Positions 22,128-34,900 of a stretch of DNA of 64,000 nucleotides are shown here, one piece after another (within the stretch, counting starts at the first letter, position 1; every line of letters starts with the position of its first letter). The notes beneath the pieces are model-generated. The model was not told where the DNA came from, searched no databases, and saw nothing but the letters and a program-made list of their open reading frames with translations. The DNA is taken from assembly GCF_003590095.1 (NCBI RefSeq), contig NC_039489.1, positions 2,914,001-2,978,000 on the forward strand, in the 5' to 3' direction. Position numbers and translations under genes: made by a program. The DNA is from Trichoplusia ni. Taxonomy: Eukaryota; Arthropoda; Insecta; Lepidoptera; Noctuidae.

Positions 22128-24264
22128 CATAAAAAAATACTACACGAAGTCCAATTCATAACGAGAGCGTAACAGTTAGCGGTCTATCTCATATGTGGTC
22201 TGTGGTTCAAATCATGCAAATAGTGAATGCAATGAATACGCGTCTGAATCATTACCGTGGTGTGGCAATACAATGTAGGCTACACTTATTGATACCATGC
22301 TTTGATTGTAATCAATTAACATCTTACCAAGCCATTGTTTGATTGCGTGTAGGAGGATGACACGTACAACTGTTAGTTTAAATATACATACAGAGATAGT
22401 AACGCCTTCGTCAAAGACGCTCGAGTTTAGTTACAGAGTCATGATCGAAAGAATGTTTTAGTATTAAGTTTTGACGTTTAAACTTTTTCTGTAGCCTTGG
22501 TAAGAAATCGTGGAAATTGTTATAAGCTTTTCTAAGGATTTTAAAGTAAGTTATAATTTAACTTTCAGAGATGTCGAATCTGTATTTTTTTCGTTTCTAT
22601 TGCAAGAAAATGCAGCACAATATGTCAATACATCAATGATTTAAAATGTAAATAAGCAATTGAAAGTTTAACTAGACACTGCATTACAAAAGCTCCTACC
22701 AACTTCTAAATGTCTATTAGTCTCTACGTAGTTAGTTTGAAAGTCAAAGGCCAGTGAGACGCACTGATAACAAAGATTAGAATTCAGGGATAATGTCGGA
22801 TGGTGGCCGGTCAATTACCCTAGTTGTGTGTTCACGAAATATACTAATACGTGTAGTTTCTAATACCACACATAACATTATTATTTTTATGCCTCTGTCC
22901 TGAACAAACCTTATCACTCTTTACTATTTTTCTGTTCTAATGCGCAAATCTTTCGTTTAAGTAACTACTAGTCTACTGATTGTTTGTACATTTTACAATA
23001 AGTACATTAGCAGTCAAATCCTGGGAAAGGTTTGCTGCAAAAATGCCAAAAAAAACTACTTAAATTTTTTGGAATGTCATTAGAAAGAAAGATATTGTAT
23101 TATTCGTATTTTCTAAAATTGACTAAAGGCCAATACCAACAAGTTATTTTAAATTAAAATTGACTAAAATGCAATACATGTAATGGTGTCTCAAAGTGAT
23201 AATTATTAATGATCAAACAAAAAAGATTGATAACATTTCTAGTATCGTGGGTAGTTTCGTGGGCAGTTCCTGACACTAATCTTATATGCACAATCAACTA
23301 AACTGTTACCTAATGAAAATTACTTTATAGTAAGGCACGCAGTGAAATAAGCTTTTTTTTTGGAATACTTGGAATTGTATGCGGACATGACAGACCTTAG
23401 TTACTATTGTAGTAATCTTACACTTCTTTACTATCATTACACTTGAAAAGAACAGAAACAGTATGGTCCTTTATTTAAAACTGAGATTTTTATTTATTTC
23501 TTGAATACTTCTTGTAGTAATCGTCCAATGGCAGACTTAATGCCAGAGGCATTCTCTACCAGTCAACCAAGTATTGATCACATGTTTTAAACGTTTTTCG
23601 TTGTAGCAATATTAACTACACCGACCTAATGCATAGCAATGCGTGTAAAATGCGAAGACAAGTGTTCGCATTAGTTAAAGCTTACCCTCCTTTGTTTGCC
23701 TTGTCACCGTTAGGTAATTACCAGTCCTTGCCGCGGTCTCTTTTGTGTTATTCTCTGAATACCCTCAAAGCACACGTGTGCACACTCCGAGATGTCTGGT
23801 GCCTTCGAGATCAGTCGTAACTCTTTGACATTGATGTTAACGGTATTTCAATGGGATAAGGTTGATTTTTGCATGTCCTTTATACGTATCCGCATCCCAT
23901 TTATTCGTCCATCGCGCAAAAAATAAAGTGTGCGATTTCGTACAGCACTTAATTTGTCCCTCAACACGTGTTCAATATCAAGACGAAGTAGTATTTTTTA
24001 ACTAAACAAAAATAAAAACATAAGATCAGTTGTTTGGTTCATGAGTTCGAGCTTTGACGGCTGATTAGACAGGTCGTGAGATCAAAGATTCTCGTTGATC
24101 TATTCGTATCGCTGTACATTAATAGAACAAAGCTATTGGCTTTGGAATAATAATAAACAAAAGAACACCGTTCTCCCAAAACGACCGCAACGTCTTTCCA
24201 TGCACATTCCTTACTGCTAGTTTTAAACAAATAGGTTTCCTTGAAGTTACGTTCAGTTCTTCAG

Positions 24265-24425
24265 TCCAGTCTATTATCGCTTTCCTAACGGTCTACACCA
24301 TGGTCAGTACAATCAACCTGTAACTGTGAAAACACTGTGGGTTACTGGGGTCAGATGGCAGTAGTACTGCGTAAAACCAGAAATTGGCCATATCGGATTA
24401 AGGAACAAGCTGAAACAGCATTCGA
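24265..24425 (+). repeat. Dispersed retroelement-like fragment
   Basis: TCTACACCATGGTCAGTA and, a little later, TGGGTTACTGGGGTCAGATG followed by CAGTAGTACTGCGTAAAACC match in order a repeat I recall as common in Lepidoptera. It is degraded and has no open frame. Confidence 0.45.
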
Positions 24426-26430
24426 TAATGAGCACACTCCACAACCAGTTTCTTTAAATAAAGGCAGCTTTTACAATAGGCCTGTGTAGCTCAATATAAC
24501 ACCAGAACGTACGTACCTCCATTTATTTATTTCTTGTAGTGGAAAAGGCACAGATTTTTGCTCTATGCCATTATAAATTCGAGTTTACTTTTCTCCTTTT
24601 TTTCTCTCTTTTTAGACTTACCTAGTCAATAAATCGCTGAAACGGCCAGTATTAAAATAGAGGCGGTATTATAACTCATTTCCGCCAACAAACATGTTAA
24701 AGGACTTATACTTAAGGCCCTGTGCCTTACATAATTATATTTTTTATTGCTTGTGCGTGTTGCGCGTGATTTCCACCCAAGCACTGATACGGGTAGTGGT
24801 GTAACGTGCCTTTATTTTTACTCGAGTACTTCATTAAAATGTCATAGCCAAGTAAAGTGGGATTTCTGATTATGATGACAGTATCCTGTGTGAGTACAAC
24901 ATGAAAACGTGTTTCATACTGGCCGTAAGATAGCTGTAGGATAATAAACGTGGTTGTAAATAATAAATATTTAATTAAGAAACTTTGTTGCGTAAGGTAT
25001 AATTTATAACGTGGATTGCATTGTGGACTTTCCCCCCTTAAGTTAATAGTTGCTTTTTTATTATTTATATTAAAAAAATACACGTACAAAATGACGTAAC
25101 TTAAAACAGCAACAACACTGATTTGTTCGATATATCACAATTATTACAAAGCTTTAAAAAAAAAACTAAAGATTTTTTATAATTTGTTGCTGAACCCACA
25201 GATTCAACCAACTCAACTTCAATTCAACCTCTTAAACCACATCACTAGCGGGTTCAACGGTTGTGCGTACCTATTCCGAGAAACAGTAGCTTTCTTGTTC
25301 GCCTCGATTCACGGCTACACCCTCTGAGAGCCCATTGTTCCTTGTGAGCCACACAACACTTATATTCGTATGTATGTATGTTTACGCGATAGCCAACATG
25401 CTGCCCAGCACGTACTACACTCCTATAAGGACCTGTTTATCTAACATGAGTACATTTAAAACAATTGATACGAGCTAATCTCTCAAGAAGTTAAAAAAAG
25501 TAATAAAGATAATTTGGCAATAGCATTTGTGAAGGCCAGAAACTTAATCTTTAACCTACTGAAAGAAAAAATATTTTACACTATACTTAGCATATATCTA
25601 GCATCTGGGGGTTATACGTCTAAATTAAAAAAAAAAAGAACTTCAAATTCGTAATTCGAAACTTGCTTAGGTACGTCACCTGTAAGGTGACATGCAAAAC
25701 TATAATTATAATCAAAAATTTTATTGCCCTACCCTATTAGGTACAATTGACCTCATGTTTTCGGTATTTTTTTTTACGTATACTGCACCTTATCTTAATA
25801 GCCCTTAGAACGATTTTTGCTGTACGTTGCTACCACTAACGTATATTTAGTTGTACGAGCGTGTTGTAAGTATTATTAATTTTATATTGTTATCAAACGG
25901 CCTATCATAACTTTCCTTAACGGTAGGAATACGTAACTTATTTAGATAAGATTTTGCCTTATCAGTTAAGACGTTATACTCAAACTATATAAATAACTTT
26001 ACACTCAACGTATCAATCTAGGTCGATATCGGTACTTATCTAATAATAATCTTTATTTTTGGGTACCTGGTGATACTTAACTTTATAATTTGTGTAGAAT
26101 TAATATATTAAAACACCGAAAGTTGCAGACCATGACTAAGTAAAAACTGTATACACTTTGATTACTAAGAAATGTCTATGAATAATTCGGTAAAGATGAA
26201 TTACTTGGGTACAATAAGGTGTATGGCTAACTAAAAACTGCAACAATGCTTAAATACCTACCTCTTACCAAATTGATTCAGTCCGTCAATGACAATATTG
26301 AGTAAATTACTAACATTAAGGAGTGTTTATGCGCTCATATCATGACTGCGTCTTAGTATTGTATAATGAACAAATGAAAATCGAATTATGTAATATCTCA
26401 TAAATAAAAGCACTTGACCCTCCACACCAC

Positions 26431-26466
26431 CTCCACATAACATGTATTGTTACATGTTATGTGGAG
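26431..26466. repeat. Perfect 16-bp-arm hairpin
   Basis: Arms CTCCACATAACATGTA (26431-26446) and its exact reverse complement (26451-26466) around the loop TTGT. No coding frame or flanking T run; function unknown. Confidence 0.9.
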
Positions 26467-28314
26467 AGAGTCAAATTACTTTTACACACTAAAGCCCGTC
26501 TGTTTTAAATACGAGTATAATACAGGCTGTTTAAAATAGTATATTGTAATTCTATTGTTTGCCGGCTTGTAAATAATGCCGGTGATTAGATACGAGAGTA
26601 CTGTAGTACATTCAGGTTTGATGAATGTTGCAATTGTACCGCTGATAATTATTACAATGCACCGCTTATGACATAATTTACTTATGAACATTACGCCGCT
26701 GTTTCCCGAAACGGTTGGCACAGTTTTAGATACAATTTAAGCAAACTAGGAAGGTCTCATCTCTCTAGAAATATAATGAAAGCTGAGCCGATTTCCGAAT
26801 GCGTAATTCTGTACAAAACAGTAAGATAAAATAGTGACCGAAATATTGTAGAAAAACAAAACAAACCTCTTTTGTCCTTCACGATTAATTTCGAAGGTTG
26901 CGGCTGAACATGGAAGTCTTTCTACTAGTTATAGATAAAGATAGACCGTAGATGCGTCTAGATTTGTTATTAATACACCTGTGGTATTTGTCTTTAAGTT
27001 TCTACGATTTCTTCGCCCATCCGGTTTGGATTAGCACACGATTCATGTTCTAGAATCTTTACTTGGTATTTATGCGTTATATGGCTACAGTTCTTTAGTA
27101 AAAGGAAATTGAAAAAAAAACTATCTCGGACTTGATTGCAATTATATCTCTTCCGTTTGGGTTTGTTTTTGTTACGAAACAAATAAATAAAGCTATTCCA
27201 GGAATACGAATGAATCTGTATATGTGTTAAAACGATTTTTGCATTTGCTTTTTTGTTATTGACGCCACTTCCATTAGTGTGGATGACACATGCTTCTTAT
27301 TATAAAAAAACATCAGTTAAATGTAATTACACTTCTGTTTTTTACCAAAATTGTGATATCAAGACACCTTATCTATAAGTATTCGCAAATTGGGCCATGT
27401 TTGTTAAAACCGCGGCACTCCTTCCATAGAATCAAATACGGAAGCCATATCAAAATAAAACTCCTATCTCAAATATAAAATAAATGAGTACTCAACATGT
27501 AGGTCGAAGTAGTTGAACCTCCTTGAGATATAAGCGAACGAGTATGAACATTATGTTATCTGTTACCGAGTAACGTTCGATGTTTAAAAAATATTTTAGA
27601 CATCGTCTGTGGTTCTAATAAATCAATTAGGTAATTGCGCACGCGTCGCTTGCTCGCTCGTTTTATGTCGCCATACACATTAAAACTGTAACGTCGTTTA
27701 AACAAATTGTAATAGAAATCTTCGAGACTTTAAATTATGTTCTAAAAATAGATTTTAGAATGTAGACAGTTGACCAGGGTCAGCGAAATGTAATTCTATA
27801 AAAGGTAATGGTTATTTCAGGAACAACATTATTTATTGTTAACACTTTTAGTGCCAATATCCCTGGTCCCTATTAGGTGAACAACCTCTGAACATGGAGT
27901 TAGTGGCAATGAAAGTGTTAAAATATAGACCCCTTGTAGGGCAAACGATATTTACATTTCACTTGTAGAAGTCGTGACGTTTATCGATCGTCTATTAAAG
28001 AAGCATTTTATTTATTCTAGTAGTAATGGTGATTGGATTTTTGATGTATATTGAGAACAAATGACATTTACAACACAATTTTTACTCTTAAAGTGTAAAC
28101 TATTGTAATCGATTTTCATTTAACACAGGCAGTAAAGTCATGAATAAATACAGTAAACTATTCCCTTTTACCTCTATAAAATGTAAAAATACCTCGAATT
28201 GATGAATAGCAATATTGCTGTCTAACTATGTAAATTGCCATTTAAATATTGTCACTCATTCGATGCATGCAACCTTGAGCAATAATGAATCTCACTCCAT
28301 CAATCTGACATTTA

Positions 28315-28590
28315 ATTTAAACAAATAAAAATCTACGGCCGAAATCTAGCTTGTGTGGTCGTCTATAAACTCTAGAATGGTCAAGGAAACAATATTTGTC
28401 GTATTTAGTAGGCAGGAATGTTCTACATCTAGCTCTTTGCCCTCGACTTTGTCCGTGTGGTTGGAAGATATAAATTAGAAATTTTTGAACCCGTAGAAGC
28501 CCCCTGAAGCCCTCGAACATGAATAATTTTCCCTGTTTTTTCCGCGTTCAAACAAACTCTCCAGATTTATATATTAGTATAGATAGGTCG
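28315..28590 (+). repeat. Non-LTR element 3'-end fragment
   Basis: The stretch ends TCAAACAAACTCTCCAGATT followed by TATATTAGTATAGATAGG, a terminus I recall from abundant lepidopteran retroelements, with CGACTTTGTCCGTGTGG upstream. The minus-strand frame across it is not a gene. Confidence 0.5.
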
Positions 28591-31500
28591 TCAGCAGTGT
28601 TAGCTATGACATGTCATGTTAAATATCTCTCAATCTTCATTACATATCGCTCCTTATTTCGACTACTTTTACTTTAACGTGCCATGAAGTTCTTACTTTC
28701 TATGTCTTCAGGCTTGTTTTCGTTGAATGCTTTCGCTATGAACCAACCGGAACCAATATTACATTATAGAGCTCCAAACGCCTTGGGATGCAGCAAAAAA
28801 CGAGAACTGACTGGCTTGAAAAGTTGAAAGTCTGTTTGTCAGGCATCAGCGTTTAGTGAATGGGTTTGGTTGTCTAATTGAAGTAGTACCGATGTTACGT
28901 AATCTAAAACTATCGTTTATACTTGAATGCCACCCATTGTTCCTTAATTAATTTTCATTAAATAAATAACAGCATAAGTATCATCTATTAAACTATAAAC
29001 CGGAACCATTATTTTGGCAAGTCTTGTTAAGTTAGATCGAGTAACGAGATCAATTTGCTGTATGCTTAGTCATGATTTTGTAATCACATTTTGCTATTAC
29101 AAAATCTATTATTAATAAATCGTTACATTGATAATAACTGGCCGGTATAAAATAATTTTCTGACAACCATGTCGGTCTAATTACGAGTAATAAAACATCA
29201 CTTGTTCTGAATTTAAAATGGTCGTTACGCATGTCAATGATTTATAGATAATTCGTAGTAAGCGGCAGGTGGTATATTTTTTTTAAGAAAAAAATAATAT
29301 GTTATAAGGATTGGTCTTGTACTCTGCATAGTTTCGTACGGTAAATATTTTAGCAGGTGTTCAGTGGCACTTAGTGGAACAGGTAATTGGAAATAGTTAT
29401 TTAGTCAGATGATTTTTTTAAATGTTTCCTGTTGTGGTGACATTGACCCTCTTAACTTGGGTTTCTAGCCTGTGGCTATCTTTAACATCCTTTAATATTT
29501 TTTTAGTTCATGACGTTCCGAGGCATTTTTTAATCACATGAATGTTTTTTTATGTGGTCTGGAAAAACGCTTTTAACTCTATTGATCCTTTATTGCTTTA
29601 AGAAGTATCTTCGGATATCAATAAAAAAATATATTATTATTGTTTTTTTTTATTGCATTCATGAAGTATCTTTGGTTATCTATAAATATGCAAGTTTTAA
29701 TTATCACCTCGTGGAAAGAATTCATTCATAATATGTTAATTTAGATGATAAAGATATGATATCGCATAACACGTTTCAAAGATATTTTCGAGCTAGTTTT
29801 GTAAAAAAAACCACTTTGGTCAAGTCTGACTTAAGTAGTTGATTTTAAGATCAAGAAGGTTTTACTTAAAATTTTGTAAATCAAATTGACCGTTGATGAA
29901 AAGAATTTTCAGTACCCCGAGTACAGAACAAAATTGCCATTAACTTAAAATCATCGACAAAAAATCGATCGCCTTAATGGAGCCGATGACTCCATATCAG
30001 AGTGCTCGTCCAGCTTTATTATTTTAAATGGGACGTTAAGCTTCACGACCAAACACAGATACAGGACTGACAGACTGATAGACAAATGGACGCAAACTGA
30101 CAAGCAACGATATGTTTGAAGACTTAAAAACCAGTTTTAAGCTTCCACGGCAAATATAACGGATTGAAATCGCAGCTGTACAGGCAATTAAGCAAATTGA
30201 TTTTAATGCGATTCCAATAGTTTTGAATAATTGCGGTACAAGTTATAAAATATGTAGGCAGGCACTACATGACCATTCACAAGGGATTCATAGGTAATCC
30301 TTGAATTTATTAAGAATAATCATTAGTTAAAAGGATTAAGCAAAAATATAACGACGTTAAAACGTTTTTTTGACGTAAAATAATCTATTTCCATGATAAT
30401 AGATGGACGTCGCTCTAAATAACCTAATTTAGAGGAATAAATTATTCTTGGGCTAAATCTTTTAATTCATAAGCTCTTTTAAAATATTTAGCGACTAGTT
30501 TGTCTAGTTTACTATTCATTTTGACGATTGACATTAAGTATTATGCTAAACCAAATAGTTCCGTTGAAATGGGCTAATTAAATGTCATGTAAATTTCCGA
30601 TATTATGAAGAGAATATCTAAGAAAGAATAATGTTTATATTATTGACTATATTATTTATTAAGCATGAATTATGTTATTTTTAGCAAACATTCCGGTCAT
30701 TTATGTTTCTTTATCCATTTTGATAGCAATCAAAGTTTTTATGGTTGTGTTTAGAGATCTCTCAACTTTTGTCGGACTGTCTTCTATTTGACCTCTGAAT
30801 ACGACTCCTAGTGCTTAAAAATAAATATTTCTCGGAAGTTTTCATGTTACTAGAACGTGTTGTATGCAAATATAAATATTGAAAGAGTATATGAGCTCTC
30901 TATAAACAATCCTTTTGCGTAGGTGTTAGAACTTAACTTCAACAATTAAAACCACAGGCGCCATTTCTTGTTAATATTTGTCGACTGACTTGAATGTTTG
31001 TAAAAACACGATACAAGGGTTAAAGGCTATTAGAGTTCGTTTTTGAAAAAAGATTGAGCTGTAATTAGGAAAATTACTTGATATAAACTTTTTGCTTCAA
31101 CAAAAACGATACTGTTACGAAAATAGCGTATAGATAGTGCGATACAGGCAATAACACCTCATAAAATATCCATAATATCTGTTTACAGATTTACAAATAA
31201 TATTCTACAATAATGTACATGTATCTTATCCTATATTGCTGGTAGTTAACATTCCTTATCTAGGCATTTACCGACAAGTGCAAATCTAGGCGCTACTTAA
31301 TGAATTGGAGTTGTGGGCGTCGGTACAGCTAGATTTGATTTCGGTCACATACCGTATCAACGAATTGCAATTTATACGGCTATTTGCAAATAACTAACTT
31401 CAGTATTGAGTAAGTGAATTTTGCCCTGTTTCATTCATATATTGAGTTACTTTTATTCATACAAAATTATGATTTTGTTTTTCTTAGACTAGGAAAAACT

Positions 31501-31841
31501 CAATTCCATGACATACTTTAACTTAAACCTTATATCTAAGTTAAAAGTGTGATCATTATTTTCAAATGTTTAAGAAGTCATACTATTGTTAATTAGTTGT
31601 TGTATGTAAGAGGTACAACAACGGTGTTAATTGATTATTTAACTTCATCATTGAATTAGAATGCCATAAAATTAATTGCATATCTACGTACTATCCACAT
31701 GTACCAATATAGTACCTACCATTGTTCAACAAATGCACATAAACGACCTATGAAATAATATAAATACAAAGCAATTGAAATATGTGTGGATTTTTATAAA
31801 CATAACTGTCAAATCGTTTAATAATGTCCTCCTTGTTTCAG

Positions 31842-31961
31842 GTTAGCAATCAAATATAACAATGTGGTCGACAGTCCACAAGGTAGCCGCGTTGATACTG
31901 CTCAGTGCGTTAAGCAAAGGAGAACTGCCTGAGGATGACTTCAGGATAATACACAGACAAG
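31842..31961 (+). CDS. Sema5c: Sema5 exon 1: start codon and signal peptide
   Basis: The acceptor TTTCAG ends at 31841, and only 20 untranslated bases precede the ATG at 31862-31864. The coding part has 33 codons plus one base. MWSTVHKVAALILLSALSKG is a typical cleaved signal peptide with a basic residue, a hydrophobic core and small residues near the end. The donor is G|GTAACT at 31962. The ATG context (AACAATG) is good for insects. Confidence 0.92.
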
Positions 31962-34900
31962 GTAACTATAATGAATAACTAGCTTTTCGCCCGTGGCTTC
32001 GCCTGCGTCGAGGTCGGTTGTATCCTAAGTTCTTTCTCAAGGTTTTAAACTCTATCTCTAAACCAAATTTCATTAAAATCTGTTCAGTGGTTTAGGTGTG
32101 AAAGCGTAACAGACAGACAGAGTTACTTTCGCATTTATAATATTAGTAGGGATTAGTTTTGGGTGTTTGTTGATAAATGGATTAAAATTAAAGGATATAT
32201 ATATTAGTGAAATTGTGATACTTCTGTTTAACACGGAAATAACTTTGTTTACCAACCACGCTACCGAGATCAGTGACCGGTCGTTCAAAAATGTCCATTA
32301 CGATTGTTTCACGTCTATATTACGTACGCGCATATATTCTGAATATAACATAATATTTCGGTATTCAATGCCAAGCCTTGGCTGGACACTACAGCTATTG
32401 TTTGTTTAAGACTTTTGTCCTACCAATATTCGCAAACGTATAATTATTTTGCGGACACTATGAAATAAATTTGCATATGCTAAAAAACAATCAAAATCAG
32501 TGATTCATTTTTAAAGAATTTCTTAATATTTTAATACAATCGTAAAAAGATTACATTATAGGCAGTTTGTATATTAAATAATATAATTTTGTTTTGATGT
32601 TAAAAATATCGAATATCTAATTAATTAATTCAACGGGGATCAATATTGTATAGGAATGTGCATATTAAGTTGGATAATCTTGATACAAATAAAACAGTTA
32701 ATTATGTAATCATTTTAATGTATTGACTAGTATATTATTATCGATCTATAAGTAGGAGTTCAATCGCCTTGATCTCACGATAAACGGGTCAAAAGCTTAA
32801 TGATTTTATGTACTGACAATTATATTTTAACATCTGAACTAATGAGACTACTACATAGGCATAACATATCTTGTTGTTCCATAACGTGATGAAGTAGTCT
32901 TTCTCGATACATGATTTATCCAATTTAAAAGTAATGTTTCAAATCGATGCAGCCCCTCTAGCCAAGAAAACATGAAAATGGACGACGATGGTAAATCAAA
33001 GCCGTAGACGTAAAATATAATTTCAGTGTTTTTAACGTGGATAGAGGGGCAAAAGTTTAGAAATCTTCACTTTCAATTGTTGTTCAAAGAAAAATATTCA
33101 CAGTTTAATTATTGTTCTCTTTGATAACACAATTTCAGAAAGACCAGTTACCAAAGTTACCAGTCTTGGTATAATAAATTAAACTATGCGGGTAAAATTA
33201 AACCATGTGGCAACGATAGTTACCACCACAATCATAGAAACTTAAATTCCAAAAAAATAAAGTAAATCCAGGTCCTGGTTAATGCTGGAGATGATGTGAT
33301 GAACTAATTTTCGTTCGGCTTTACCTGTCATTTTCATTGCCGCTAAAGATTGTAGAAATCAAACCGCTAAAAGAGCTATTTTCATTGCCTTATCGATTGT
33401 TGAAAAATATCAAATGGCTAAGGCTCTGCATAGACTGTGACAGAGCTAAATCAAGTGAATGACTATCAAGAACGGGTGTACAAGCAATTAGTATCATATC
33501 ATCACTTCTAGAGTAGTCATTAAGATAAAATAAAGTTCCCATTAGTGATTTACGTCATTCAAAGTGACTGTTTAAACTGTTGCATGACATTTACATTTTA
33601 AAATCATGATAGTTCCCATGATTTAAAGTGATAGTAAGTATAAAAATGTGGGGCCATTTCTTTATCAATATAGTTATTTGATGGCTTTACCAGAAGCTTT
33701 TAAATTGGGACTGTTATCATTGTGGAAGCAAGACAGTGCCATACTCCGCCTAGTCATTTCTCTTTCTCACGTCTGTAAAAGTATTGTCAACTCTCTGTTC
33801 AATATATTTAAATCTTAGTTTTAGTTTAAAAGCACAATATTTTCAAAACGCCTTCCATTCAACATCTTGCGTCCATCACAAAACCATACACAAACCGTAT
33901 TAACACTTCGGCTCAAATATTAGTATTAAACCATCCATTCAGTTAAATATTTAGATTAACTAAGATGTTTATTGTCTGAGCCGTATGATAATAATCAACG
34001 CATGGTAATCTGAATCGTTCAGTTTAGTATAAACATTCACGATGATCGACACACGACGATTACAAGTACAAAGTGTTGTTGAATATGTAATAACTAACAT
34101 TTACAAGTCAAATAGTGAATTTGAATTAGAAAGGTAATTACTGACGCTTAACTGTAACCCCTAAAAGTATGCGCTGTGAAGTACAGGGCACCTACCAGCT
34201 CTTAGAGTTAAGATTGTGGGAAAAAGACGCAGCTCTATGCAGTGTAATGCGGTGTTTCGTTTACACAATTGCAGTCCTACTAGGACTATTGGTAGTATTG
34301 GTTTTAATGATTTATTGTGTTTTTTGAGTACTTAACTGTCGTAGTTTTAATGGACGTATTTGTGAAACAATATAAGTTTAGGCTTTAATCTTAATATTAT
34401 TTAGAGATCTTAATTAAATTCGACTCAAAATATTTCCTTAATTTTAAAAACCATTATTCTTAATTAAAGTTGAACAATTAATTCTTTTCTATATGTATTC
34501 GTCGCGAGATCAAAAGGCTTTATGCATATTAATTGATATCACCTGATCTGTGAAGAATATCAGTTGCCTTCGATCAATCGAGCAAGCAATCCTATCTCGG
34601 TCCACTACTGGGCATAGTAGTAAGCCGCGGTTTTAAAGGCATTTATTCTACAACCAACGGTTGTTAAAGTAAATTGTGTTCTTTGCAAAAGTTAAAACTC
34701 ATATGCGAATTATGAATGGTACAACTGTTTTTGTTTATACAACGAAAGGCAACCGTCAGTTTAAAAGAAGAATACTGTTTTTCGTGTCTAAAGTTAAAAA
34801 AAAAAGATATTATATTGTATGGGTATAAAATAAATCGTAATCGCATGATAAAGCCTACGCTTTACTTTTCTCTGTCCGTGACAACCAACGAATTTGGATT

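Larger units (their letters stand above)
17119..23565. repeat. Copy B of the 6.4-kb direct duplication
   Basis: Same sequence and orientation as 1-6437, but 10 bases longer through small indels, including a three-base difference near 22893. Unlike copy A it is continuous with unique sequence on both sides (from 7438 on the left and to the window end on the right), so it is the better copy for interpreting local gene order upstream of the semaphorin gene. Confidence 0.97.
23566..31841. other. 8.3 kb with no recognised gene
   Basis: AT-rich sequence between copy B and the first semaphorin coding exon; if the candidate promoter exon is right, this is the 5' part of the gene's first intron. It contains repeat fragments (24265-24425, 28315-28590), a perfect hairpin (26431-26466) and no exon-like GC-rich frame. 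A 120-codon minus-strand frame at 24727-25089 has no convincing similarity. Confidence 0.55.

Noticed and set aside
24727..25089. 120-codon minus-strand frame with a faint zinc-knuckle-like end (YPYQCLGGNHAQHAQ)
   Set aside because: Only one cysteine of a CCHC knuckle is present, the composition is AT-driven and no neighbouring retroelement sequence supports it.
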